Shown here piece after piece: positions 1 through 9,768 of a stretch of DNA of 54,132 bases. The position numbers and the translations under genes are program-made. The notes beneath the pieces are model-generated. The model was not told the origin of the DNA. It saw nothing but the letters and a program-made list of their open reading frames with translations, and searched no databases. Numbering within the stretch: the stretch's first letter is position 1; each line of letters starts with the position of its first letter. Origin of the DNA: CAZJCK01 sp964544635 (GTDB lineage: Bacteria; Zixibacteria; MSB-5A5; GN15; FEB-12). Where the stretch lies: contig CAZJCK010000015.1 of the NCBI GenBank assembly GCA_964544635.1, forward strand, positions 1 through 54,132, given 5' to 3'.

Positions 1-1326
1 CTAATCGTCGGCGCGCGAAAGCACCAGGGTGCCGATCGTGAATCCCACCACGCCCACGCCGACCAGGATGGCCAGCGGCATGAACATCTCAGTCATACTG
101 AAGCCGCGCCAGATAGCGCCCTCGGTCGCAAGCACCGCCCACTTGACCGGTGAGACGTGGCTGAGAGCCTGCATGAACGACGGCATGACTGCGAGCGGTA
201 CCATGCCGCCGCCGAGCATGGCGAAGACGAGCATGATCGCCATACCGCCGCCGCCAACCGCCTGCTCGGTCTTGCCGAGCACGGCAATCACCATCATCAA
301 GCCGACAAAGCAAAAGGCCGAAGCGACGATTGCCAGCGCCAGGCCGACAGGGTTGCCGAACGATACGCCGAAAACCACCCCACCAAAGGCCATCAGGAAG
401 GCCATGACGGCGACGCAGGTGATGAAACAGGCGAGGCCTTTTCCGGCAAGGATGTGGCCGCGACGGATCGGGGCGAGGCGCAGGCGGGTGAAGGTGCCGC
501 GGGTGCGTTCGGTCACGATCGACACCGAGAAGGTAGAGGCGCAGCCGATCAGCGCCCAGATCAGCGCCTGCGGGAAGGTGATCTCCCACGACGAGCGCGG
601 ACCGGAGCGCTCGATAGCGACATCGACCACCTCGATCTTCGGGCCCAGGCTGAACTCATCCTCCTCGCCTGCTGCGGCGGTAGTGTCGGATGCCTCGTCG
701 GTACCGGCGTCAAGCGTGTCGACCGAGTCAACACGCACCAGGAATTCCTCGAGCGGATCGAAAATGGAGCGGTAAATGTCGCGCTCTTCATCGGTCAGGT
801 TCGACGCCGTGTCAATCGAGCTGATGTTTTCGCGGAGTACATCGAGTCCCCGGGACGGATTGGAGAACATGTCGATCATCGGTTTGAACGAGGCCTGAGC
901 AATCAGTCCCCTGAGCATACCCGCTTCGGCCTGGCGAGAGGGATCGATGCCGACCTCGATGGCGGCACTGTCGGTTTGGCTGCGCGAGAACGGATTCTGC
1001 GCATTCGAGAAACCGGCGCGCAACAGAATGTAGGCTGTCTTTTTGCCCTGTCGCACCTGCGAGCGGGCGGTATCGGCCGTCGTTTCGGTTACCTTCAGGG
1101 CCGACGATTCTTTGAGGGCGTCGACAAAAGCAGCCGAGGCATCGGTGCTGTCCTGGTCGATTACGTAGATCGATATGGCGCGGCTGCCGCCACTGCCCAT
1201 GCCGCCGAAGATCGAGCCGAAGAAGAGCGCGATCAGAAGCGGAAAGGCAATCACCCAGAAGAGCGCTGCCTTGTCGCGCAACAGGAGCTTGATATCTTTC
1301 AAAGCGAGGGTGATCACAGTGCTCAT
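1..1326 (-). CDS. ABC-2 type transporter permease
   Basis: This 441-residue protein is the membrane half of an ABC exporter whose ATPase is the gene just upstream. A hydrophobic segment lies at residues ~20-42, followed by about 200 hydrophilic residues that should sit outside the membrane (acidic and Ser/Thr-rich around 205-225). Several hydrophobic segments then run from ~250 to 437. That is the topology of ABC2_membrane_3-type permeases (NatB/YhaP-like). Its start codon shares one base with the ATPase stop codon (TGATG read on the minus strand, 1328 to 1324), which implies translational coupling. The stop codon occupies the first three bases of the window, so the gene is complete but anything downstream is unseen. 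The substrate cannot be inferred; drugs, sodium, lipids and peptides are all carried by relatives. Confidence 0.9.
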   Translation of the reverse strand: MSTVITLALKDIKLLLRDKAALFWVIAFPLLIALFFGSIFGGMGSGGSRAISIYVIDQDSTDASAAFVDALKESSALKVTETTADTARSQVRQGKKTAYILLRAGFSNAQNPFSRSQTDSAAIEVGIDPSRQAEAGMLRGLIAQASFKPMIDMFSNPSRGLDVLRENISSIDTASNLTDEERDIYRSIFDPLEEFLVRVDSVDTLDAGTDEASDTTAAAGEEDEFSLGPKIEVVDVAIERSGPRSSWEITFPQALIWALIGCASTFSVSIVTERTRGTFTRLRLAPIRRGHILAGKGLACFITCVAVMAFLMAFGGVVFGVSFGNPVGLALAIVASAFCFVGLMMVIAVLGKTEQAVGGGGMAIMLVFAMLGGGMVPLAVMPSFMQALSHVSPVKWAVLATEGAIWRGFSMTEMFMPLAILVGVGVVGFTIGTLVLSRADD

Positions 1327-2216
1327 CAGTCGCGCAGCCTCCGTCCGGTGAGGTTCAGAAAAACCTGCTCAAGGTCGGCCCGCTCAACGTGCAACTGGCG
1401 GATCTTCAATCCCGTCCCAACCAGCTCAGCGACCTGCTCGAGGGGACGTTCGGTTTCGATACGCAAGCTGTGATCGTCCAGTTCGCCCGGCAGCGACGAG
1501 GTATCGGACGGTTTCTCCATCAGCTCGATCGTCACCACCGACTTGCCGCCGTGAGCGTCGATCAACCGGCCGACCGTATCGAGGGCGAGGATCTTGCCAT
1601 GATCGATTATCGCCACCTTATCGCACAGCCGTTCGGCTTCTTCCATGTAGTGGGTCGTATAGACTATCGTGCGGCCGTCGCGCTTGAGCACTTCGATGGC
1701 GTCGAAGATAGCGTTGCGCGACTGCGGGTCGACGCCGACTGTCGGTTCGTCGAACAGCACCACCTGCGGGTCATGGATGAGCGCCACCGCCATATTGAGG
1801 CGCCGCTTCATGCCGCCGGAAAAGGTGGCGACACGGTCCTTCTTGCGCTCGACCAGCATGGCAAACTCGAGCGCCCAGTCTGTTCGTTCGGTCAGTTTCG
1901 AGCCGGCGAGCCGGAAGAGCCGACCATAGAACTGGAGGTTCTCTTCGGCTGTCAGCTCTTCGTAGAGCGAGAGCGATTGCGGCGCATTGCCGAGCTGGAG
2001 GCGTACCTCGGCGCGGGTCGGATCATCCTGGCCGTTGATTGTCACGGTACCGCTGTCGGGTTTGAGCAGGCCGACGATCATGTTGATAGTGGTGGACTTA
2101 CCGGCGCCGTTGGGGCCGAGCAGGCCGAAGGTCTGGCCGCGCGGGATCTCAAATGAGACACCGTCGACCGCCTTTATTGATCCAAACTGTTTTGATAGCG
2201 CTGATGCCGTAATCAT
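1326..2216 (-). CDS. ABC transporter ATP-binding protein
   Basis: This 296-residue cytoplasmic ATPase powers the exporter formed with the downstream permease. All nucleotide-binding motifs are intact: Walker A GPNGAGKST at 34-42, Q-loop Gln80, signature FSGGMKR at 132-138, Walker B VVLFDE at 152-157 and the switch His189. The ~75 residues after the nucleotide-binding domain match the C-terminal extension usual in the CcmA/DrrA/NatA class of exporter ATPases. The ATG at 2216 follows an AAGG-type ribosome site, and a plausible minus-strand promoter lies just upstream. The gene is divergent from the aldolase gene. Family assignment is certain; the transported molecule is unknown. Confidence 0.95.
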   Translation of the reverse strand: MITASALSKQFGSIKAVDGVSFEIPRGQTFGLLGPNGAGKSTTINMIVGLLKPDSGTVTINGQDDPTRAEVRLQLGNAPQSLSLYEELTAEENLQFYGRLFRLAGSKLTERTDWALEFAMLVERKKDRVATFSGGMKRRLNMAVALIHDPQVVLFDEPTVGVDPQSRNAIFDAIEVLKRDGRTIVYTTHYMEEAERLCDKVAIIDHGKILALDTVGRLIDAHGGKSVVTIELMEKPSDTSSLPGELDDHSLRIETERPLEQVAELVGTGLKIRQLHVERADLEQVFLNLTGRRLRD

Positions 2217-2241
2217 CTTTGTGCCTTACACAAGCCTACGG

Positions 2242-2290
2242 ATAATCGCGAAGAGGGTTGCGCTTGACAAGGAAAAATGTTAGATACAAA
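2242..2290. promoter_or_regulatory. Divergent promoter region between ABC exporter and aldolase genes
   Basis: On the minus strand TTGTCA (2270-2265), a 17-base spacer and GATTAT (2247-2242) form a reasonable sigma70-type promoter for the ABC genes, with the start codon about 20 bases past the expected transcription start. On the plus strand the same bases read TTGACA (2264-2269), followed after 15 bases by TACAAA (2285-2290), a weaker candidate for the aldolase gene. The two -35 boxes overlap on the palindromic TTGACAA/TTGTCAA core, so the two directions may compete for polymerase. Assignment is by consensus match only. Confidence 0.4.
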
Positions 2291-2322
2291 GAAGATAGCA
2301 GGAATCGTTAATCACAGGAGAT

Positions 2323-3381
<1,059 letters not shown>

Positions 3382-3408
3382 GCGCGTCGGTACAGCGAAT
3401 GTCATGAC

Positions 3409-3435
3409 AGGGCGGACCTCGGTCCGCCCTTTTTC
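3409..3435 (+). terminator. Rho-independent terminator of the aldolase gene
   Basis: AGGGCGGAC and GTCCGCCCT form a perfect GC-rich stem around a small CTCG-type loop and run straight into TTTTTC. It lies 27 bases after the aldolase stop codon and separates that transcript from the M48 peptidase gene. Confidence 0.9.
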
Positions 3436-3506
3436 GTTGCAAAATCGACAGCCCGTTCTTTCTTTGACCAACAGGCAGATTGTCCGGGTAAAACGTCTGA
3501 AGGTAT

Positions 3507-4796
3507 ATGATTAGAGCGATTGGCATAGTGCTGGCAGTCGGGCTGCTCTGCCTGGTCGGAGCGGTTGTCGGCGCCCAGGAAACGGTTACTGCGCCGCAGC
3601 ACGGCGCGCCGGGTGAGATTGAACCGTCGGCCGCGGATGCCGTCTACCCGCCATCCCCGGAACGTCAGGCGCTGCTTGCGCGCTACAGTGGTTTCGTGAA
3701 TATCTGGCGGTTTGCCTCCTTTGGCATCACCCTCGGGTTGCTGGCGTTGATCTTGTTCACCGGCCTGTCGGCGCGGCTGGCGCGCTGGGCAAGGGTCGGC
3801 AGAAAATCATACCTGGTCACGCTTATCTACGTGGCGCTGTTCTTCGGTGTCTATTACCTGCTTAACCTGCCGTTTTCATACTACCGTGAGTTCCTGGTCG
3901 AAAGCGAGTACGGTTTCATGAACCAGACGGCCGGTGCGTGGCTGCTCGACGATCTGAAGTATCTTGGTATCATGATCCTGCTCAGTTCGATCGTCGTCTG
4001 GATACTCTACCGCCTGCTGGCGCGGATGGAGCGCTGGTGGCTGGCCTTTACGTTGATCGCAATCCCCCTGATCGTGCTGTTTGCCGTGATCATACCGGTC
4101 TATGTCTCACCCCTCTTCAACAGTTACACGCCGCTGGCCAGCGACGAGTTGCGCACGCAGATCGAGCAGCTGGCCGACGAGGCGGGGGTGCACGGTTCGG
4201 CGATCTACCAGGTTGATCAGTCACGACGGTCGAACAAGGTCAACGCCTATGTGACCGGCGTGTTCGGCACCAAGCGGATTGTGCTCTACGATACGATGAT
4301 CAACAACTTCGAGCCGGAGGAAATTCGCTTCGTGATGGGCCACGAGCTGGGGCACTATGTGATGAATCATGTCTGGTACGGTATCATCCTCTCGGTGCTG
4401 TTTGTCGGCGCCGCGCTGTGGTTGACCGACAAGACGATTCGCCGTGTGATCAAACGGTTCCGCGATCGCTTCGGCTTCGACCGTCTCGACGACCTGGCAT
4501 CGCTGCCGCTGCTTATGGTCTACCTGTCGGTCATCACCTTTCTCGGCGGGCCGATCATCAACGGCTACAGCCGCCTGATGGAGCACCAGGCGGATATTTA
4601 CGGCATGGAAATCAGCGGCGTGGCGGCCGAGCCGGCGGTGCGCGCCTTCGAAAAATTATCGGCGTACAACCTGTCCGATCCCGACCCGCATCCGTTCATC
4701 GAGTTCTGGTTTTATTCCCACCCCTCGTTGAACAGCCGGATTGCCTTCGTGCGATCATTTCAGGTCGGGCAAAACCGCACTATGCAGGGAGGCTGA
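3507..4796 (+). CDS. M48 family membrane metallopeptidase (Ste24-like)
   Basis: This 429-residue integral membrane zinc endopeptidase is of the Ste24/CAAX-prenyl-protease-1 type. Zinc ligands are visible as HELGH (His279, Glu280, His283) and the downstream EHQAD (Glu359). An N-terminal hydrophobic segment (about 1-22) ends in a plausible signal-peptide site, and several membrane helices follow (about 70-95, 105-130, 150-170, 180-205) before the catalytic helix, as in the M48 N-terminal domain. A further hydrophobic pair at ~290-310 and ~335-350 flanks the insertion between ligands. Bacterial relatives act in membrane-protein quality control. The M1-like peptidase gene starts only four bases after this stop codon, so the two are probably co-transcribed. 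The substrate is unknown. Confidence 0.92.
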   Translation: MIRAIGIVLAVGLLCLVGAVVGAQETVTAPQHGAPGEIEPSAADAVYPPSPERQALLARYSGFVNIWRFASFGITLGLLALILFTGLSARLARWARVGRKSYLVTLIYVALFFGVYYLLNLPFSYYREFLVESEYGFMNQTAGAWLLDDLKYLGIMILLSSIVVWILYRLLARMERWWLAFTLIAIPLIVLFAVIIPVYVSPLFNSYTPLASDELRTQIEQLADEAGVHGSAIYQVDQSRRSNKVNAYVTGVFGTKRIVLYDTMINNFEPEEIRFVMGHELGHYVMNHVWYGIILSVLFVGAALWLTDKTIRRVIKRFRDRFGFDRLDDLASLPLLMVYLSVITFLGGPIINGYSRLMEHQADIYGMEISGVAAEPAVRAFEKLSAYNLSDPDPHPFIEFWFYSHPSLNSRIAFVRSFQVGQNRTMQGG

Positions 4797-4800
4797 CCAG

Positions 4801-7197
4801 ATGCGAAAGATAGAGCTGACATTGCTGGCTGTAATGCTGCTGGCCGCAGTTTACTCGCCAGCCGTCGCAGCGAGCACACAACTGTACGAGGCATTCGAAC
4901 AGATTCACACGCCGGCAGTCGATACGACCGCATCATACCGCCTGGTTGACGTCCGGATCGATCATTGCGATTTCAGCCTGCTGCTCGACAGCGGTGTATT
5001 CTTTCCATATGAACCGGTACTGATCGATACCGACAGCATCCGTTATGGTGGTCTGTTTGTCGGACGCGGCCGGCTCAAGTTTCATCCCGCCATCAACATG
5101 GAGCAGATCCAGTTGCAGCGGTTCTACAAGACCGACAGCCTCGACCGATACTTTGATGACTGCGAGATTCACCTCAGTGACTCGATGTTGCAGGTGCTGC
5201 TCGCGCAGTCAGTCCCCGGCGAGACAGCCGATGCCGCGAGCGCTGTGGCGTCGTGCGAGCTATTGCGCACGAAGGTAACCCATCAGGAAGAGTTCCATTT
5301 CACGTACAAGACGTTGCACAACCTCGACGTCGGTACCAGCGAGTACTTTCATGTCAATGTCGCCCCCGACGGCACAAGTCAATTACTCTATTACTACGAT
5401 CCGCTCGACCGCGAAGAGATCAGTCTTTATTCGCACTTCGAACACCTGACGACCTCGTTTTTCGAGCATCTCGTAAGCTACCCGGCTGGTGTCGACAGCG
5501 CCCTGTTTAACCTCAACGGCCGGCTCAAGGAGTATCTTGTCGTGGAGCATGTATCGACTGACGGTCGGATCACGGACGACGGCGAGTATTACGGCAGCAG
5601 CCTGCACACCGTACGGGCCGATAAGCTGCCGTCGCGAGTCCTTTTCTTCGAGCTGCACCAGGCGCTCCGGGTGTCACAGGTACTGGGACCGGACTCGACC
5701 GCGCTATCATTTGTGCGCTGGAACGACTGGAACAATCGGGCGCAGCCCCTCTATGTGTTCCTGGAGACGACGCCGCAGCCGGGCGAGCGGTTCGATCTGT
5801 CGTTCCACTACAATGGGTACATCTGTGAAAAGGGACGGGTCGAGCTGCGGGTTTCTTCCGGCGCAGACGTCGAGCAGCGAAAGTTCGACGTCCAGTATAT
5901 TCCCTTTGATGACTTCAGTGTGACAGCTGAGAATGTCTGGTATCCGCGCTATAGTAGTATCGAGCAGCCGACCTATGACATGACATTTTCATCGCCGGAG
6001 AATTGCATACTCATCGCATCGGGGAACAAGGTGCGGGAGATACGAGAGGGAGGACGGCTCATTACCCGCTGGGAGGTCGACCGTCCCACGAGGAACGTGA
6101 CGTTCAATCTCGGTCATCTCACGCTGCATTCGTATGTGGCCGCGGATGTCGGTACTGTCGATGTGTACTACAGCGATCACCTTCATACCACCCTCGCGCC
6201 GGCCCTTTCGCATGCCGGGATGCAGACCGGCCGGCACATGGAGCAGCAGGTTGCAAGTGATGTCGAAAATGCCGTCAAGCTGTTCAATCACTATTTCGGA
6301 CCGTACGAGGGCGAGCGGATCGTGGTATCGGAACTGGCCGGCAATCTGTCACATTCCGGCTCTGCCTATCCCGGCTTTGTCAACTTGGGGTTCAATACTT
6401 TTATTTCGACCGATGCCTACGGCTGGGATCGCCTGTTGCGCTCGCACGAGGTCGCCCACCAGTGGTGGGGCATTGGAGTTGTCCCGGAAACTTATCGTGA
6501 CCGCTGGCTCTCAGAAGGGTTCAGCGAATATTCGGCGGTGATGTACCTCCAGGCCACCGAGGGCAATGACCTGATGATTGATCGTCTTCGGGACTACCGC
6601 CGGGACATTTTCTCCGCCCGCTCCTACCTGTTGGGGTCGGGAGCATCCGCCGGTATCATCGCACTGGGAGACCGCACCGCGACATCGAAGTCTCGCGATG
6701 ATGTCAATCTTGTCCTGTACAAGAAAGGTGCGTTTGTGCTGCATATGCTTAGACAGATGATGCTCGATCTGCGCAGCTTCAACGAGGATCGTTTCCTCAA
6801 CATGATGCGAGATTTCTATGCCATCTTCAGGGGCAGGACAGCCTCAACCCTCGATTTCCGTCGCATCACCGAAAAGCATATGGGCGAGGACATGGGCTGG
6901 TTCTTCGACCAGTGGGTATACGACAATGTCATGCCGACCTTTCATTTCTCCTACACGTCGGGGAGCGATTCCGCCGACACCTGGCAGGTGGAAGCGAAGA
7001 TTCGCACCGACGGTGTCGACGACGACTTCTTCATGTATGTGCCGCTCGAGATCGAGTTTGAAAACGAGCAGAAGGCGTACATACGCATCGCGGTCGAAGG
7101 ACGCGAATCGTCGTTCACGCTGCCGCAACTGGGCCGAAAGCCGAAGAAGTTGCGGTTGAACCCGTGGGAATCAGTGCTGGCCGAAGTGAAACAGTAG
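4801..7197 (+). CDS. Secreted M1-like zinc metallopeptidase
   Basis: I place the start at ATG 4801, which has GGGAGG eight bases upstream and gives a clear signal peptide (cleavage near the VAAS sequence at ~24); an upstream in-frame ATG at 4741 lies inside the M48 gene. The mature protein of ~775 residues ends in a gluzincin domain: HEVAHQWWG supplies His549, Glu550 and His553, and Glu572 in WLSEGF follows at exactly the M1 spacing (HExxH-x18-E). The N-terminal ~400 residues are beta-rich. The usual GxMEN exopeptidase motif of M1 aminopeptidases is not visible before HExxH; the equivalent segment reads ELAGNLSHSGSAYPGF. So the specificity may differ from a classical aminopeptidase. It probably works in the periplasm or outside the cell, in an operon with the M48 gene. 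Confidence 0.88.
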   Translation: MRKIELTLLAVMLLAAVYSPAVAASTQLYEAFEQIHTPAVDTTASYRLVDVRIDHCDFSLLLDSGVFFPYEPVLIDTDSIRYGGLFVGRGRLKFHPAINMEQIQLQRFYKTDSLDRYFDDCEIHLSDSMLQVLLAQSVPGETADAASAVASCELLRTKVTHQEEFHFTYKTLHNLDVGTSEYFHVNVAPDGTSQLLYYYDPLDREEISLYSHFEHLTTSFFEHLVSYPAGVDSALFNLNGRLKEYLVVEHVSTDGRITDDGEYYGSSLHTVRADKLPSRVLFFELHQALRVSQVLGPDSTALSFVRWNDWNNRAQPLYVFLETTPQPGERFDLSFHYNGYICEKGRVELRVSSGADVEQRKFDVQYIPFDDFSVTAENVWYPRYSSIEQPTYDMTFSSPENCILIASGNKVREIREGGRLITRWEVDRPTRNVTFNLGHLTLHSYVAADVGTVDVYYSDHLHTTLAPALSHAGMQTGRHMEQQVASDVENAVKLFNHYFGPYEGERIVVSELAGNLSHSGSAYPGFVNLGFNTFISTDAYGWDRLLRSHEVAHQWWGIGVVPETYRDRWLSEGFSEYSAVMYLQATEGNDLMIDRLRDYRRDIFSARSYLLGSGASAGIIALGDRTATSKSRDDVNLVLYKKGAFVLHMLRQMMLDLRSFNEDRFLNMMRDFYAIFRGRTASTLDFRRITEKHMGEDMGWFFDQWVYDNVMPTFHFSYTSGSDSADTWQVEAKIRTDGVDDDFFMYVPLEIEFENEQKAYIRIAVEGRESSFTLPQLGRKPKKLRLNPWESVLAEVKQ

Positions 7198-7200
7198 CCT

Positions 7201-7521
7201 CTATAAATCGACCGGCTCAAAATTGGGGAAGCACTGGTCAAAGCCGGCTGCCTGCCCGGTAGGCAGGTAGTCGCTGCACGCCTCGAACCGTTCCCACAGT
7301 TTGGCGACCGTCGGATTGCTGTGCGCCGCGGCGACCGCTTCGGCCGACTTCCATTCAAACACCTCGATGTAGCAGCCGTCCGGTGCTTTCATCAGGTACG
7401 CCGGGCGATCGGTGATCAGGCCTTCGCCGCGAAGCGTCGGCATGTGATCGCGCAGCACCGCCCTCAGCTCATTCTCTTTACCTGCCTTTGGCTTGAACGC
7501 CGCAATGACAAACTGGCCCAT
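7201..7521 (-). CDS. ABM-fold (antibiotic biosynthesis monooxygenase-like) protein
   Basis: This 106-residue cytoplasmic protein has the dimeric ferredoxin-like ABM fold. An N-terminal strand FVIAAFKPKAGKENEL leads to a helix, then YLMKAPDGCYIEVFEWKS, then a helix carrying HSNPTVAKLWERF. Family members range from quinol monooxygenases to catalytically silent proteins, and no residue here decides between them. The gene converges on the M1 peptidase gene with only three bases between stop codons. The terminator of the S9 peptidase gene lies upstream, so it probably has its own promoter in the 7522-7552 gap or depends on read-through. Confidence 0.75.
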   Translation of the reverse strand: MGQFVIAAFKPKAGKENELRAVLRDHMPTLRGEGLITDRPAYLMKAPDGCYIEVFEWKSAEAVAAAHSNPTVAKLWERFEACSDYLPTGQAAGFDQCFPNFEPVDL

Positions 7522-7552
7522 ACTATTCTCTCCTGAGTGCTTGCTGCCAATG

Positions 7553-7580
7553 AAAAGGCGGGCCGATGGCTCGGTCCGCC
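7553..7580 (-). terminator. Terminator of the S9 peptidase gene
   Basis: Read on the minus strand, GGCGGACC and GGCCCGCC pair (with one G-T pair) across an eight-base loop and are followed by TTTT. The structure lies about 30 bases past the stop codon of the S9 peptidase gene. Confidence 0.8.
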
Positions 7581-7608
7581 CGTGACTCTTTGAAATGTAC
7601 TGTCTCGT

Positions 7609-9567
7609 CTATTCGCCGAACATCACTTTTTCGATAAACAGTGCCATCGAGGCATAGTAGTACTCGCGGTTGGACTGCTTGCGAAAGCCGTGGCCCTCAT
7701 CTTTGGCCAGCAGGTACCAGGCCTCACCGTTGTTGCTGCGGATGGCCTCTACGATCTGTTCCGCTTCGGAGGCCGGCACGCGCGGGTCGTTCAGTCCCTG
7801 CACGATCAGCATCGGCTTAGTAATCTGTTCGGCCTTGTTGACCGGGGCGATGCTCTCGAGGAACTCGAGCATCTCCGGGTCGCGCTCGTCACCGTACTCT
7901 TCGCGCCGCAAATCGCGACGGTAGTCCTTGGTGTTCCTAAGGAAGGTGACGAAGTTGGAAATGCCGACCACGTCGATCCCGCCGGCCAGGCGGTCGTTGA
8001 AGTGGACCATTGACGCCAGCACCATGTAGCCGCCGTAGGAGCCGCCGTAGACGACAACGCGGTTTTCGTCAAGCTCCGGCGTGCGGGCGATCCAGTCGAG
8101 CAGGGCGCCGATATCCATGACCGACGCCTCGCGCTGGTAGGCGTTGTCGGCCAAAAGGTACGTCTTGCCGTAGCCGGCCGAGCCGCGCACGTTGGGGGCA
8201 ATCCAGGCACAGCCCATTTCGTTCACGAAGTATTGTGTCCGTCCGGAGAAGAGCGGCAGGTACTGACTTTCGGGGCCGCCGTGAATCTGGATGATAACCG
8301 GGTAGGGTGGCGCGCCGGCATTGTCGGGCCGGTAGTAGTAGGCAGGTATCATCCGGGGTTCGCCGTCAACTGAATCAAACGTTGGATAGAATACCAGGTC
8401 CGGCATGACCAGTTCATCCTCGATCAGCCCGGCCATTTCGCTTTCGGTCCAGCGGGTTACGGAGGCCGCGGTGATGTCGATATGGTAGGCATCGCTGGGT
8501 GAGACCGGCGTGTTGAGCGTCATACCCAGACGGTTGCCGTCGGGAGCAAAGTCGAGTGAAGAGATCAGCCCCATCGGTATGTCGCGGGTGGGGCGCGATG
8601 TCATGTCCGCTGTCTCCAGCAGGTACAACCGACTGGTGCCGTTCTCATTGGCGGTGTACGCAACTATCGAACCGTCGTCGGTAATCGAAATATCGGCGAT
8701 GTCCCAGTCGATGTCGCCGGAGATGAGGGTGAACTCGCCGGTTTCGACGTTATACCGTTTCAGGCGGCGAAACTCCGAGTCGGCGTCGTTGGTCAGGTAG
8801 ATGTAGCGTCCGTCCGGCGACCACACCCCGCCACCCCACGATACTTTGCCACTTCCCTGTTTGATCGGTGTAAGTTTGCCCGACGACATATCAAGTATGT
8901 GAAAGTAGGATTCGTTGCGCGAGATGTAATTCTCCAGCAGCAGACGGTTGCCGTCAGGCGACCAGGCGAGCGGCTCCCAGTAGCCGGAGCCTTCGTAGAC
9001 CATGATCGCTTCGCTCGGGTCGGTCATGTGGCTGATGTATATGTCGTAGTCTCTCATATTGCGACGCGTCGAGGTAAAGGCGAAGCTGTTGCCGTCGGGT
9101 GACCAGACCACGCTGCCGTTGCGCGACTGACCGTCGGATACCATCGTCACCTCCATCGACACGACATCGAGCAGGAACAGCTGGTATGCCTCGGCACCGC
9201 CGTAGTCTTTTGTGAAGATCACATCAAACGCGTCGAGCGACGGTGACACCCAGGCATCGCGAATCGGCTCATCGAAAAAAGTGAGCTGGTAGCGGGCGCC
9301 GAGCGGCATGTTGACCAGGTGCAGCTGGTCAGTCTGGCCGAAGCGAGTCTTGACAATCATGCCGTCGCCGTCGGGCGACCAGCCATAGAAAATGGCGCGC
9401 CGGCTTTCGAGGTATTGACGCATATCATCAAACAACTGGTCCGGGATTTCGGGGATATCTTCGATGACAAGATTGCCGATTTCCCGCGGCTTTACCTGGG
9501 CGGTTGCCGACATGGCGCATATGATTATGGCGCAAAGTGTTACGAGGCCGTATCGCAGTCTGTGCAT
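7609..9567 (-). CDS. Secreted S9 family prolyl oligopeptidase-like peptidase
   Basis: This 652-residue serine peptidase has a signal peptide (about 1-23, ending in ATAQ), a WD40-like/TolB-like beta-propeller (about 45-370) and a C-terminal alpha/beta-hydrolase domain. The propeller carries repeated SPDG blades, for example WSPDGNSFAFTS and WSPDGRYIYLTN. The catalytic triad is intact: Ser510 in GGSYGGYM, Asp594 in GLNDPRVP and His626 in DEGHGF. The architecture matches acylaminoacyl peptidase/dipeptidyl peptidase IV-type S9 enzymes, which remove short peptides or acylated residues from oligopeptides admitted through the propeller. The start ATG at 9567 has a weak ribosome site. With the M48, M1-like and M32 enzymes nearby, it supports a peptide-feeding lifestyle, although the genes are not in one operon. 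Confidence 0.94.
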   Translation of the reverse strand: MHRLRYGLVTLCAIIICAMSATAQVKPREIGNLVIEDIPEIPDQLFDDMRQYLESRRAIFYGWSPDGDGMIVKTRFGQTDQLHLVNMPLGARYQLTFFDEPIRDAWVSPSLDAFDVIFTKDYGGAEAYQLFLLDVVSMEVTMVSDGQSRNGSVVWSPDGNSFAFTSTRRNMRDYDIYISHMTDPSEAIMVYEGSGYWEPLAWSPDGNRLLLENYISRNESYFHILDMSSGKLTPIKQGSGKVSWGGGVWSPDGRYIYLTNDADSEFRRLKRYNVETGEFTLISGDIDWDIADISITDDGSIVAYTANENGTSRLYLLETADMTSRPTRDIPMGLISSLDFAPDGNRLGMTLNTPVSPSDAYHIDITAASVTRWTESEMAGLIEDELVMPDLVFYPTFDSVDGEPRMIPAYYYRPDNAGAPPYPVIIQIHGGPESQYLPLFSGRTQYFVNEMGCAWIAPNVRGSAGYGKTYLLADNAYQREASVMDIGALLDWIARTPELDENRVVVYGGSYGGYMVLASMVHFNDRLAGGIDVVGISNFVTFLRNTKDYRRDLRREEYGDERDPEMLEFLESIAPVNKAEQITKPMLIVQGLNDPRVPASEAEQIVEAIRSNNGEAWYLLAKDEGHGFRKQSNREYYYASMALFIEKVMFGE

Positions 9568-9662
9568 GGTGTTCTCCGCATTTCAGTTCTATAGTGTCAC
9601 GTTTTGTATATGGTACTCGCATTCGGATGGAGAGTCAACCGGTTGCAGCGCTCAATCAGGAC

Positions 9663-9691
9663 TTGCCAACATAGACAACGTGTACTATATT
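9663..9691 (+). promoter_or_regulatory. Sigma70-like promoter of the TSP3/dockerin protein gene
   Basis: TTGCCA (9663-9668), a 17-base spacer and TATATT (9686-9691) match the vegetative consensus at ten of twelve positions. Transcription would begin near 9698, about 70 bases before the chosen start codon. Confidence 0.6.
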
Positions 9692-9768
9692 GTTGACGGC
9701 AATCACGAGCTTTTCAGTTGCGATCAACAATACGATTCATAAGATTCCTCAAGTTCAAGGAGATCGTC

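Noticed and set aside
157..1473. Long plus-strand frame opposite the ABC permease and ATPase
   Set aside because: The minus-strand genes have full ABC motifs and coupled start/stop codons; the opposite frame has no recognisable domain.
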